DNA of 64,000 bases, taken from positions 310,001 to 374,000 of the forward strand of contig NZ_JAMXLX010000005.1 of assembly GCF_024055605.1 (NCBI RefSeq), given 5' to 3'. Within the stretch, counting starts at the first letter, position 1. Each line of letters opens with the position of its first letter. This DNA comes from Ciceribacter sichuanensis. GTDB taxonomy: Bacteria > Pseudomonadota > Alphaproteobacteria > Rhizobiales > Rhizobiaceae. Of the stretch, positions 38,293 through 45,747 are shown piece by piece. The notes below the pieces were generated by a model. That model was not told where the DNA came from. It saw nothing but the letters and a program-made list of their open reading frames with translations, and did not search any database. A program made the position numbers and the translations under genes.

Positions 38293-39177
38293 GTGAACGG
38301 AATGACAGACGATTGCGAGCTGTTCGAAGTCCGCGAACCCGAAACGCAGTCGATCCCCTTCGTTTACAACTCGCCCCATAGTGGCCGGCGCTATCCGCTC
38401 GAATTTCTTGACGAATCCCAACTCGACAGCCTGGCCATTCGCCGGTCAGAGGATCATTTCGTCGATGAGCTCTTCGGGGCTGCGCCCGATTTCGGCGCGC
38501 CCCTGCTGCTGGCCCATTTTCCGCGCGCCTTCGTCGATGTGAACCGCGAGCCATACGAACTCGACCCGCGAATGTTCTCCGATCCACTGCCGCCTTTTGC
38601 AAACAGCCATTCGGTGCGAGTCGCCGGAGGGCTTGGCACGATCCCGCGGATCGTCGCGGAAAACATGGAGATCTACGGGCGTCGCATGCCTGTAGCCGTC
38701 GCTCTCGAGCGGATCGAAAACATCTACAAGCCGTATCATGCGTGCCTCAGGCGCCTGATTGCCCGCACGCATGCCCGCTTCGGCTTCGGGGTGTTGATCG
38801 ATTGCCATTCGATGCCCGGCAATATCCGGATCGGGGGTAACGGCATCCGCCCCGATTTCATCATCGGTGACCGCTACGGAACCAGCGCTTCGGTCGAGCT
38901 TTCCCATGCCGCTCTGCAGATGCTAGAGGATCTCGGCTTTACCGCCGTGCGCAACAAGCCATATGCCGGGGGCTTCATCACCGAGCATTACGGTCGGCCG
39001 GTCCGGGGGCTGCATGCCCTGCAGATCGAAGTGAACCGGGCGCTCTATATCGATGAGACGACGCTGCGGAAGCGAGCGGATTTTCACGCCCTTGCCGGTT
39101 CCATCGCTGTCTTCATGGGCCAGATGGCGGCCTTTGTCGCCGACTATGCCGGCACGACGGCGCTTGCTGCCGAGTAG
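38293..39177 (+). CDS. N-formylglutamate amidohydrolase family protein
   Basis: A 294-residue hydrolase of the HutG-like N-formylglutamate amidohydrolase family. Landmarks are NSPHSGRRYP at about 27-36, RAFVDVNREPYELDP near 78-92 and LIDCHSMPG near 170, with the Asp, Glu and His that would bind zinc. Family members release formate from N-formylglutamate in histidine degradation, but many rhizobial copies lie outside hut operons and their substrate is unproven. The GTG at 38293 has AAGGGA 5 bases upstream; an ATG three codons later is possible. Confidence 0.87.
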   Translation: MNGMTDDCELFEVREPETQSIPFVYNSPHSGRRYPLEFLDESQLDSLAIRRSEDHFVDELFGAAPDFGAPLLLAHFPRAFVDVNREPYELDPRMFSDPLPPFANSHSVRVAGGLGTIPRIVAENMEIYGRRMPVAVALERIENIYKPYHACLRRLIARTHARFGFGVLIDCHSMPGNIRIGGNGIRPDFIIGDRYGTSASVELSHAALQMLEDLGFTAVRNKPYAGGFITEHYGRPVRGLHALQIEVNRALYIDETTLRKRADFHALAGSIAVFMGQMAAFVADYAGTTALAAE

Positions 39178-39205
39178 CAGCCTTTCCCCCAGGGTTTCGG
39201 AAGAC

Positions 39206-39282
39206 AAAAAAAACCGCGCCATTGGCGCGGCTAAGTCTAGGGAGGAAACACCCAAGGAGGGTATTTACAGTCAGAAGACTGT
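39206..39282 (-). ncRNA. mmgR: MmgR/suhB-family small regulatory RNA (alpha-r8 type)
   Basis: The predicted transcript is 77 bases on the minus strand. It begins with the hairpin ACAGTC-TTCT-GACTGT (39282-39267) and continues through two pyrimidine-rich anti-Shine-Dalgarno stretches, CCCTCC and TTTCCTCCC. It ends with the terminator hairpin CCGCGCC-AAT-GGCGCGG and eight T. This matches the small RNA called suhB in Agrobacterium and MmgR in Sinorhizobium, known for a similar length and a position beside an inositol-monophosphatase gene; here that gene starts at 39596. MmgR is reported to limit polyhydroxybutyrate storage. The family match is from memory of its motifs. Confidence 0.82.
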
Positions 39283-39288
39283 AGGTTG

Positions 39289-39317
39289 ACCCTATTGGTG
39301 CAACGCACAAATGTCAA
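39289..39317 (-). promoter_or_regulatory. Sigma-70-type promoter of the MmgR-like sRNA
   Basis: On the minus strand a perfect -35 TTGACA (39317-39312) and a -10 TAGGGT (39294-39289) are separated by 17 bases. This places transcription start at about A39282, exactly the 5' end of the first sRNA hairpin. Confidence 0.75.
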
Positions 39318-39595
39318 GAATAATTTGTCTTATTTTTGGGCACGTCTATTTATTGGGCTGTTTGCCCATTAAGAAAACAGGGATGGATGATGTCTTGATC
39401 ACCAGAGCGCCGTTCGTCCATTCGGGCGCACAAAGGGCCCTCCAGAATCCTGAAGCCGGGCCATCGAGTTCTGCAAAAACGATTTCGATTTCCGGCCCGA
39501 TGCGTCGGCTGAAATTGCGCGTGCGACGGTTTCATTTGGCGGGCCGATGTTCTAAGACGAGCGGGCCTGTTTTCTCCTTTCAGTCGGATATTTTG

Positions 39596-40372
39596 ATGCG
39601 CCCCGATCGCGATTTCTTCTTTCGTCTCGCCGAAGCCGCCAAGGCGGAAACCCTGCCGCGGTTTCGTTCGTCGCTTTCCGTGGTCAACAAGGAGGCCGGC
39701 GGTTTCGATCCGGTGACAGAAGGCGACCAGCGGGCGGAGATCGCCATTAGAGCATTGATCGAAGCCGAGTTTCCGGACCACGGTATCCTCGGTGAAGAGC
39801 ACGAGAATGTCGGTGTCGACCGCGAGAATGTCTGGGTGATCGATCCTATCGACGGTACGCGTGCCTTCATCTCCGGCGTTCCGGTCTGGGGCACGCTGAT
39901 CGGTTTTCAGCAAAACGGTCGCGCCCGCATGGGCCTTATGGATCAACCTTTTACCCGCGAGCGCTATTTCGCCGATGGCGAACGCTCCTGGTATTTCGGG
40001 CCGGACGGCGAGCGCCAGATCCGCACGCGCGATTGCGGCTCGCTGGAAAACGCGATCCTGTTCACCACTTCTCCGCATCTCTTCAAGGGCTGGGAAGTCG
40101 AGCGGTTCCAGACCGTGCAGGATAAAGTCAAGCTGTTCCGCTACGGCATCGATTGTTACGCATATACCCTGCTGGCTGCCGGTCATATCGATCTGGTGAT
40201 CGAGACCGTGCTGAAACCCTATGACGTTGGCGCGCTGATCCCGATCATCGAGCAGGCGGGCGGTGTCATCACCACATGGGATGGCGGGCGACCGGAAAAC
40301 GGCGGCTCGATCATCGCGGCAGGTTCTCCCGCCGTGCATGCCGAGGCCATGGCGATCCTCAACGGCCGTTGA
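39596..40372 (+). CDS. Inositol monophosphatase family protein (possible histidinol-phosphatase)
   Basis: A 258-residue Mg2+-dependent phosphatase. Metal ligands are the Glu residues in GEEHE (66-70), Asp83 and Asp86 in DPIDGTRAFISG, and the Asp in YDVGAL. The length and the RAFISG variant suit the HisN-type histidinol-phosphatase branch of the family better than the classical SuhB branch, but substrate cannot be fixed from sequence. The ATG at 39596 is preceded by GGAT. The frame is open far upstream, through the sRNA promoter region, so the longer reading is rejected. It converges with the lysophospholipase-like gene, with 3 bases between stops. Confidence 0.87.
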   Translation: MRPDRDFFFRLAEAAKAETLPRFRSSLSVVNKEAGGFDPVTEGDQRAEIAIRALIEAEFPDHGILGEEHENVGVDRENVWVIDPIDGTRAFISGVPVWGTLIGFQQNGRARMGLMDQPFTRERYFADGERSWYFGPDGERQIRTRDCGSLENAILFTTSPHLFKGWEVERFQTVQDKVKLFRYGIDCYAYTLLAAGHIDLVIETVLKPYDVGALIPIIEQAGGVITTWDGGRPENGGSIIAAGSPAVHAEAMAILNGR

Positions 40373-40375
40373 GAA

Positions 40376-41377
40376 TCATTCCTCGATCGTTTCAGGACTT
40401 TTCTCTACTGCTTCCGCAGCTGGGGCGTCGTCTCCGCCGGGGATGAAGGCGTGGAAGGCTGCGAGCGCCTGGGCGCGATAACGGTCGCGTTCATGCAGGA
40501 TCTCGTGGCGGCTGCCGGGAACCGGCACAAGTTGGCCGGCGCGGAAATACTGCGACAGCTTTTCGGGAAAGGCGAAGGGAACGATCGGATCGTTGCCGGG
40601 CGCAACGATGACGGTCGGTACCGTGATCGAGGCGAGATGCCTCGGGTTCGAGACCCTGGCAATGGTCTTCTGCGCTTCGTAGAGCCAACGCGCCGTCGGC
40701 GGGCCGAGAGCGAATTCGGGGTGAGCGGCAAAGATCGCATTGTTGCGCTGGAAGCGCTGCATATCCGAGGTCAGCGGATTGTCGTCGAAGGGTTTGAGCG
40801 GTTCGTCCGCCGTCAGGCACATGCGGCCGAAGCCGGTTAAGCTCATCAAGGCCGAAAGACGATGAATGTTTTTCGGGGAAAGCTTCTGTCCTCCCAATCC
40901 TACGAAAGGCGACATCAGCACCATACGGTCGATGCGGTTCGCAAGGCGCGGCGCGGCGGAAAGCGCGACCAGTCCGCCGGTCGAATGCGCGAGCAGGAAG
41001 AATGGCAGGCGCGTATCCGGAAGCACGATCTGTTCGAGAAAGATGTCGAGATCACGGATATAGTCCGAGAAGCGATGGACATGCCCCTTGCGGCTGTCCT
41101 TCAGCAGGCGCTGCGATCCGCCCTGGCCGCGAAAGTCATAGGTCGCCACCCAGAGGCCGGCGGCGTTCAGGTCGCGGATGGTCTCGAAGTATTTCTCGAT
41201 CGTTTCGTTGCGGCCGTGAAGAAGGACGACGGTGCCCCGGGCGGGCAGTTCTGAACGGAAAATAGCATAGCGCAGCATGACTCCGCGATGGCCCTTGAAG
41301 AAGCCGGCGACCGGTTCTCCGGGAATGGGATTGCCTGGAGTGGCGTATAGGGGGGTGGCGTGTAGGATCCCGTCCAT
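40376..41377 (-). CDS. Alpha/beta hydrolase, lysophospholipase (PldB)-like
   Basis: A 333-residue serine hydrolase. The nucleophile elbow AHSTGG lies near residue 135; the oxyanion segment VVLLHGRNE is near residue 50; Asp in APGNDPIV and His in GSRHEIL near the C-terminus complete the triad. Similarity is to PldB/monoacylglycerol-lipase proteins that act on lysophospholipids or acyl glycerols. The start is uncertain: I use the ATG at 41377, but the frame is open further and no strong ribosome site is seen. There is no signal peptide. Confidence 0.82.
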   Translation of the reverse strand: MDGILHATPLYATPGNPIPGEPVAGFFKGHRGVMLRYAIFRSELPARGTVVLLHGRNETIEKYFETIRDLNAAGLWVATYDFRGQGGSQRLLKDSRKGHVHRFSDYIRDLDIFLEQIVLPDTRLPFFLLAHSTGGLVALSAAPRLANRIDRMVLMSPFVGLGGQKLSPKNIHRLSALMSLTGFGRMCLTADEPLKPFDDNPLTSDMQRFQRNNAIFAAHPEFALGPPTARWLYEAQKTIARVSNPRHLASITVPTVIVAPGNDPIVPFAFPEKLSQYFRAGQLVPVPGSRHEILHERDRYRAQALAAFHAFIPGGDDAPAAEAVEKSPETIEE

Positions 41378-41457
41378 GCTCGCATCTGCCGAATCGTCAG
41401 CGGGCGCACTCGCCCCATATGCGATTGGGATAGGATGAAGGCCGTGTGAGGTCAAAG

Positions 41458-41559
41458 AAAAAAGCCGGAACCGCTTTGGTAAGGCCAGGCGGTTCCGGCA
41501 AAACTCGACCGGAGAGGAAGGGACTATGTTCTCCGGCCATCGGTCTAGAGACATCCGAT
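41458..41559 (-). ncRNA. Candidate structured small RNA or leader (minus strand)
   Basis: Three consecutive hairpins can be drawn on the minus strand: ATCGG...CCGAT (41559-41539), CCGGAGA...TCTCCGG (41536-41509, loop containing CCCTTCC) and a strong 11-bp terminator stem GCCGGAACCGC/GCGGTTCCGGC (41499-41464) followed by TTTTTTCTTT. No minus-strand gene ends here; the hydrolase gene starts 81 bases further on. It could be a free sRNA or a terminated leader of that gene. I see no convincing promoter. Confidence 0.45.
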
Positions 41560-41694
41560 AATGCCGTTCTAGATTCTCGGGGCTGAATGGGGACTGAAAC
41601 GGCTGTTCATCCGCCCTTCACCTTTGTCTTCAAGCGCTTGCCGCGGCGAGGGCTTGAATTGGCTGGAGGTCCTTCCCATCTCATGGATGCGGTC

Positions 41695-41783
41695 GCCGGA
41701 AAGGGGCCGCGTCCGTTCCGGCACGGCCAGCAAGGGGTGCCGGATGAGAAAATCGCTATCCGTCGCTTCCCAAGGAGGACACC
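41695..41783 (+). promoter_or_regulatory. ROSE-like RNA thermometer in the hsp20 leader
   Basis: The leader folds into a hairpin GCCGGAA/TTCCGGC (41695-41722). Just before the start codon, TCGCTTCC (41763-41770) can pair across a CAA loop with the ribosome site GGAGGA (41774-41779). Rhizobial ROSE elements mask the Shine-Dalgarno of small heat-shock genes with a U(U/C)GCU segment in the same way, and melt on heating. The layout fits; the sequence is not identical to the best-known examples. Confidence 0.6.
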
Positions 41784-42251
41784 ATGCGTCACGTTGATTT
41801 TTCCCCGCTCTACCGTTCCACCGTCGGTTTCGATCGTCTGTTCACGATGCTTGACAGCCTCGGCCAGCCCGAGCAGGCCCAGAGCTACCCGCCCTACAAT
41901 ATCGAGCGTACCGGTGAGAACACCTACCGCATCACCATGGCCGTTGCCGGTTTCGATGAGACCGAGCTTTCCATCGAGGCCCATGCCCATGTGCTCACCG
42001 TGAAAGGTGAAAAGGCCGAAGAGGACAAGGCCGAAACGACTGAATTCCTCTATCGCGGCATTGCCAAGCGCGCCTTCGAGCGCCGCTTCCAGCTCGCCGA
42101 TCACGTGGAAGTCACCGCCGCTTCGCTGAAGAACGGCCTGTTGCACATCGATCTCCTGCGCAACATTCCCGAAGCCATGAAGCCGCGCCGTATCTCGATT
42201 ACCGCTGAGGCTAACGCCCAGCCCAAGGCCATCGAGGCGCATATCAACTAA
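41784..42251 (+). CDS. Hsp20-family small heat-shock protein
   Basis: A 155-residue alpha-crystallin-type chaperone of the IbpA/class A rhizobial group, which binds unfolding proteins and forms large oligomers. The alpha-crystallin domain covers residues about 36-130, from PPYNIERTGENTYRI through LKNGLLHIDL. The C-terminal motif RRISI follows at about 136-140. A strong AAGGAGG precedes the ATG and may be masked at low temperature by the ROSE-like leader. A terminator follows directly. Confidence 0.93.
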   Translation: MRHVDFSPLYRSTVGFDRLFTMLDSLGQPEQAQSYPPYNIERTGENTYRITMAVAGFDETELSIEAHAHVLTVKGEKAEEDKAETTEFLYRGIAKRAFERRFQLADHVEVTAASLKNGLLHIDLLRNIPEAMKPRRISITAEANAQPKAIEAHIN

Positions 42252-42275
42252 GGTCCGCCAGCCCCGTAAATTTTC

Positions 42276-42304
42276 AAAGCCCCGCTTCATCGAGCGGGGC
42301 TTTT
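42276..42304 (+). terminator. Rho-independent terminator of hsp20
   Basis: The stem AAAGCCCCGC (42276-42285) pairs with GCGGGGCTTT (42294-42303) around an 8-base loop and is followed by TCTGTTT. The symmetric A/T flanks mean it can also serve the convergent symporter gene that ends at 42325. Confidence 0.88.
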
Positions 42305-42324
42305 CTGTTTGATCGGTATTTCCG

Positions 42325-43311
42325 TTAAGCCTTCGCAGTTACGGCAGCACGCCTGTCCTTATGGGCAGCATAGCGCTGGGCGATGACGGCGCAGGCCATG
42401 AGCTGGATCTGGTGGAAAAGCATGAGCGGCAGGACGATGGCGCCGATGCTCTGGCCGGCGAATATCGCATTGGCCATCGGCACGCCGCTGGCGAGGCTCT
42501 TCTTCGAACCACAGAAGGTGATGGCGATCTCGTCTTCGCGGGAGAAGCCGAGGAGGCGGCTGCCATGCATGGTTATGGTCAGCGCAATCGCCAGCAGCAG
42601 CATGTCGAGCACGATGACGACGGCGATATCGGTGGCGGAGAAGGTGTGCCAGAGCCCTTCGGAGACGGCCTCGCTGAAGGCGAGGTAGACCACCATCAGG
42701 ATGGAGCCGCGATCGACCGGTGCGAGGATCTGCTTGCGGGCGCGGATCCACTTGCCGATCCAGGGCTCCAGCAGCTGGCCGGCAACGAAGGGAACGAGCA
42801 GCTGCAGCAGGATCTTCTCCAGCGAATCCAGCGAGAAGCCGCTATTGCCCGTGGCGGACATCGTCAGGCCAACGAGCAGAGGCGTGAAGAACATGCCGAG
42901 AAGGCTCGATGCCGAGGCGGCGCAGACGGCTGCCGAAACATTGCCGCCCGCCATGGAAGTAAAGGCAATCGACGACTGGACGGTGGAGGGCAGCAGGCAG
43001 AGGAAGAGTATGCCCCCATAGAGCGAGGGATTGAGCAGGCTCTCGGGAATGAGACCGGCGGCAAGACCGAGCAGTGGAAACAGCACGAAGGTGGTGCAGA
43101 GGATCGCCAGATGCAGCCGCCAGTGCAACAGGCCCGCAAGCACGACGTCGCGGGAAAGGCGGGCGCCATGCAGGAAGAAGAGAAGGCCGATCGCAATGTT
43201 GGTGGCGATGCCGAAATAGTCCGCCGCCTTGCCGCTGATCGGCAAAATGGATGCAAGCAGCACCGTGCAGACAAGCATGATGGTAAAGCGGTCGGGCAGA
43301 AAGCGCTTCAT
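42325..43311 (-). CDS. Bile acid:sodium symporter family protein (SBF-like)
   Basis: A 328-residue inner-membrane protein with about ten hydrophobic helices, of the SBF-like group (similar to YfeH). Landmarks are LLFFLHGARLS near residue 45, LLPSTVQSS near 107 and FCGSKKSLASG near 268. Family members move organic anions with sodium, but the substrate of this group is not known. CAGGAA precedes the ATG at 43311. It diverges from a LysR-type gene that is a plausible regulator. Confidence 0.88.
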   Translation of the reverse strand: MKRFLPDRFTIMLVCTVLLASILPISGKAADYFGIATNIAIGLLFFLHGARLSRDVVLAGLLHWRLHLAILCTTFVLFPLLGLAAGLIPESLLNPSLYGGILFLCLLPSTVQSSIAFTSMAGGNVSAAVCAASASSLLGMFFTPLLVGLTMSATGNSGFSLDSLEKILLQLLVPFVAGQLLEPWIGKWIRARKQILAPVDRGSILMVVYLAFSEAVSEGLWHTFSATDIAVVIVLDMLLLAIALTITMHGSRLLGFSREDEIAITFCGSKKSLASGVPMANAIFAGQSIGAIVLPLMLFHQIQLMACAVIAQRYAAHKDRRAAVTAKA

Positions 43312-43409
43312 TTCCTGTTCCTGTATCTAACCTTAGCCAAGTGGGCTTTACTCATGGGTTATCCTGAAGCAGGATGCAAACACTAACAGTTATCTCGATT
43401 TGTGATGAC

Positions 43410-44270
43410 ATGCTCAATCTTCATCATCTCACCAGTTTCGTCATGCTGCATCAGGCCGGCAGTTTCACGCTGGCTGCGGAGCGGCTAGGCATCGGCCAGT
43501 CGACCATCAGCCAGCATATCCAGCGGCTGGAAAAGTCGCTGGGACGGCAGCTTGTTGCGCGCGATACCCACCGCGTCAGTCTGACGACAGAAGGGGAAGC
43601 GCTGCTCGGCTATGCCCGCGGCATGCTGGAAATCAACGGTAAGGTGACGGCGCTTTTCGGCGAAAGCCGGCTTAGGGGCCGGTTGCGCTTCGGGATCTCC
43701 GAGGATGTGGTGGCAAACCGCCTGAGCGGAATTCTCGAGGATTTCGTTCGGCTGCATCCGCTGGTCGATCTGGAGCTGACGGTGGCGCTGAGCGCCGTCC
43801 TTAACCAGATGCAGGAGGCGGGTGAACTCGATCTGGTTCTCGCCAAGCGCCGGCTGGACGAGCAGCATGGCAAGCTGCTCTATCGCGAGCCGCTGGTCTG
43901 GCTGGCGCGCGATCCGGAGTTCGTGCTGTCGCGTAGCGAGTTCCTGCCGCTGATCGCGTTCCCGCCACCAAGCATTACCCGCAAGGTGGCGCAGGAGGCG
44001 CTGGACGGAGCGGGAATCGCCTGGCGGGTGGTCTGCACCTGCGGCAGCCTCAGCGGTCTGACCGCCGCCGCCCGCGCCGGCATGGGCGTGCTGGTGCAGC
44101 CGCGCAGCATGGCGCCTTCGGGTCTCCGGGAGGTCATGGAGGGCGACCTGCCGCCGCTGGAGGATGTCGAGTTCGTGCTGGTGCCGCGTCGCGGTGCGGA
44201 TCAGGCCCTTGTCGAAGCGTTGTCGAGCCAGATCCGCTCCCGTATCATGCCGCCGTCGCGCGAGGCCTGA
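43410..44270 (+). CDS. LysR-family transcriptional regulator
   Basis: A 286-residue regulator with the N-terminal winged helix (residues 1-60: LHHLTSFVMLHQAGSFTLAA, then QSTISQHIQRLE) and a C-terminal periplasmic-binding-like effector domain. It diverges from the SBF-like symporter and may control it. An in-frame ATG at 43374 would add 12 residues; I prefer 43410 because LysR proteins begin a few residues before the first helix, but neither has a strong ribosome site. Its stop is directly adjacent to that of the convergent threonine aldolase gene. Confidence 0.87.
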   Translation: MLNLHHLTSFVMLHQAGSFTLAAERLGIGQSTISQHIQRLEKSLGRQLVARDTHRVSLTTEGEALLGYARGMLEINGKVTALFGESRLRGRLRFGISEDVVANRLSGILEDFVRLHPLVDLELTVALSAVLNQMQEAGELDLVLAKRRLDEQHGKLLYREPLVWLARDPEFVLSRSEFLPLIAFPPPSITRKVAQEALDGAGIAWRVVCTCGSLSGLTAAARAGMGVLVQPRSMAPSGLREVMEGDLPPLEDVEFVLVPRRGADQALVEALSSQIRSRIMPPSREA

Positions 44271-45326
44271 TCAGGCCCCGGTGCAGATGTCGAGGAAGCG
44301 ATCGACGTCCTCGTTGGTGGTGGCGAAGCTGGTGACGAGGCGAGCCAGCACTTCGTTTTCCGAAACGAGATGCGGCATGTCGCGGGGAACCAGCCAGTCA
44401 TAGAACTTGGCGCCCTTGGCCTTCGCTTCCTCTGCGAGCGCCTTGTCGAAGACCGCGAACACCTCATTGCTCTGGGTTTCCCAGGCAAGGCGAGCGCGAT
44501 TGCCGGTCTTCAGCGTGGAGCGCAGCCGATCGGCCATGGCGTTGGCGTGGCCGGCAAGTTCCAGCCAGAGGCCGTCTTCCAGATAGGCTTCGAACTGGGC
44601 GGAAACGAAGCGGGTCTTGGAGAAAAGCTGGGCGGAGCGCTTGCGGATATAGGGCATTTCCTCGGCCATATCGGGATCGAAGAAGATGATTGCCTCGGCG
44701 CACCAGCAGCCGTTCTTGGTGCCGCCGAAGGAAAGGATGTCGACGCCGCGTTTCCAGGTCATTTCAGCCGGCGTGGCGTCGAGGGCGACCAGCGCGTTGG
44801 CGAAGCGCGCGCCGTCCATATGCACAGGCAGCTTCTTTGATTTCGCGATCGCGCTGACTTCGCCGATCTCATCGAGCGTATATATGGTGCCGGATTCCGT
44901 GGCCTGGGTGAGGGTGACGGCCATAGGCCGGCCCTGATGGACGGAGGGAACGTCGAAGCGGTGGACGTGACCACGAAGCGCCTCCGCATCCATCTTGCCG
45001 TTCTCGCCTTCGACCGGATAGAGTCGGCAGGCGCTCGTCAGATATTCAGGTGCGCCACCCTCGTCGGCATTCACATGGGCGTCGAAGTGACAGAAGGTGA
45101 CGCCGCCGGGGCGCGCGACGCTCGCGAGCGCCAGCGAATTGGCCGCGGTGCCCGTGCCGACAAAGAAGACCGCGACCTCCCGTTCGAAAAGCTCGTTGAA
45201 GCGGGCTTCGATCCGCTTGTCGAGGTCGCTCGAACCATAAGCCGCGGCATAACCGGCTGCCTCGCGGGTCAGGCTTTCGGCTATTTTGGGGTGGGCGCCA
45301 GCCCAGTTGTCGGAGGCAAAAAACAT
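44271..45326 (-). CDS. ltaE: Low-specificity L-threonine aldolase
   Basis: A 351-residue PLP enzyme that splits L-threonine or allo-threonine into glycine and acetaldehyde. It begins FFASDNWAGAHP, the family start. The PLP site is visible as GTGTAANSLAL near 55, HMDGARFANAL near 167 and the Schiff-base Lys in SFGGTKNGCW near 200. The start at 45326 has GGAAAG upstream; the frame is open for a further 57 codons, which are rejected as non-coding. It diverges from gltB across a 421-base gap. Confidence 0.92.
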   Translation of the reverse strand: MFFASDNWAGAHPKIAESLTREAAGYAAAYGSSDLDKRIEARFNELFEREVAVFFVGTGTAANSLALASVARPGGVTFCHFDAHVNADEGGAPEYLTSACRLYPVEGENGKMDAEALRGHVHRFDVPSVHQGRPMAVTLTQATESGTIYTLDEIGEVSAIAKSKKLPVHMDGARFANALVALDATPAEMTWKRGVDILSFGGTKNGCWCAEAIIFFDPDMAEEMPYIRKRSAQLFSKTRFVSAQFEAYLEDGLWLELAGHANAMADRLRSTLKTGNRARLAWETQSNEVFAVFDKALAEEAKAKGAKFYDWLVPRDMPHLVSENEVLARLVTSFATTNEDVDRFLDICTGA

Positions 45327-45747
45327 GTCACACTTTCCAATGACTGGTTGGGGGCAGGGAGGGGTGTCGCCGAGATTAGGCATTTCGCAAACGCGATCAA
45401 TCCATTCAGCGTCGAAACATGTCGCATCCCTCAAGAGCGCAAGAAAATGGGCCGCATTTGATTCGGTCGCGAAATTTAATTTCGTTAGCCGTCGCATCGT
45501 GGCAATTTAGCATCCGGAGGGGCGTTAATTTTTCGCTGCACTCTCTTGCGCTGGTATATGGTTTCTGTCATAGAAAAGTAGAAAATAGGTCAGAACAATT
45601 GACCTAATTGGAAGTTTTTGAGCCGGGTCGGTTCGCTTGTCATGCTGGTGAGAGCTATTCTTGCCAGACTGGAGCGACCGCACCGGCCTTCGCGCCAGCG
45701 GTTCTGGCGGATTCGCCCGTATGTCCGGGCTTGATGGAGGGAAGGCA
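45327..45747. promoter_or_regulatory. Divergent regulatory region between ltaE and gltB
   Basis: These 421 AT-rich bases contain no gene that I can support. They hold a dyad TAGGTCA-N7-TGACCTA at 45586-45606, which includes a T-N11-A LysR-type box. The in-frame extension of gltB upstream of 45748 lacks a ribosome site and is probably untranslated leader. Confidence 0.6.
45586..45606. promoter_or_regulatory. Candidate LysR-type operator upstream of gltB
   Basis: A perfect 7-bp inverted repeat TAGGTCA/TGACCTA has a 7-base spacer; its centre reads TCA-N7-TGA, i.e. T-N11-A. It lies 141 bases before the gltB start. GltB operons are often controlled by LysR-type or Lrp-type proteins; which protein binds here is not known. 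Confidence 0.4.

Noticed and set aside
39311..40372. A 353-residue version of the inositol-monophosphatase-family protein
   Set aside because: The extension runs through the sRNA promoter region, has no ribosome site, and the family length fits the start at 39596.
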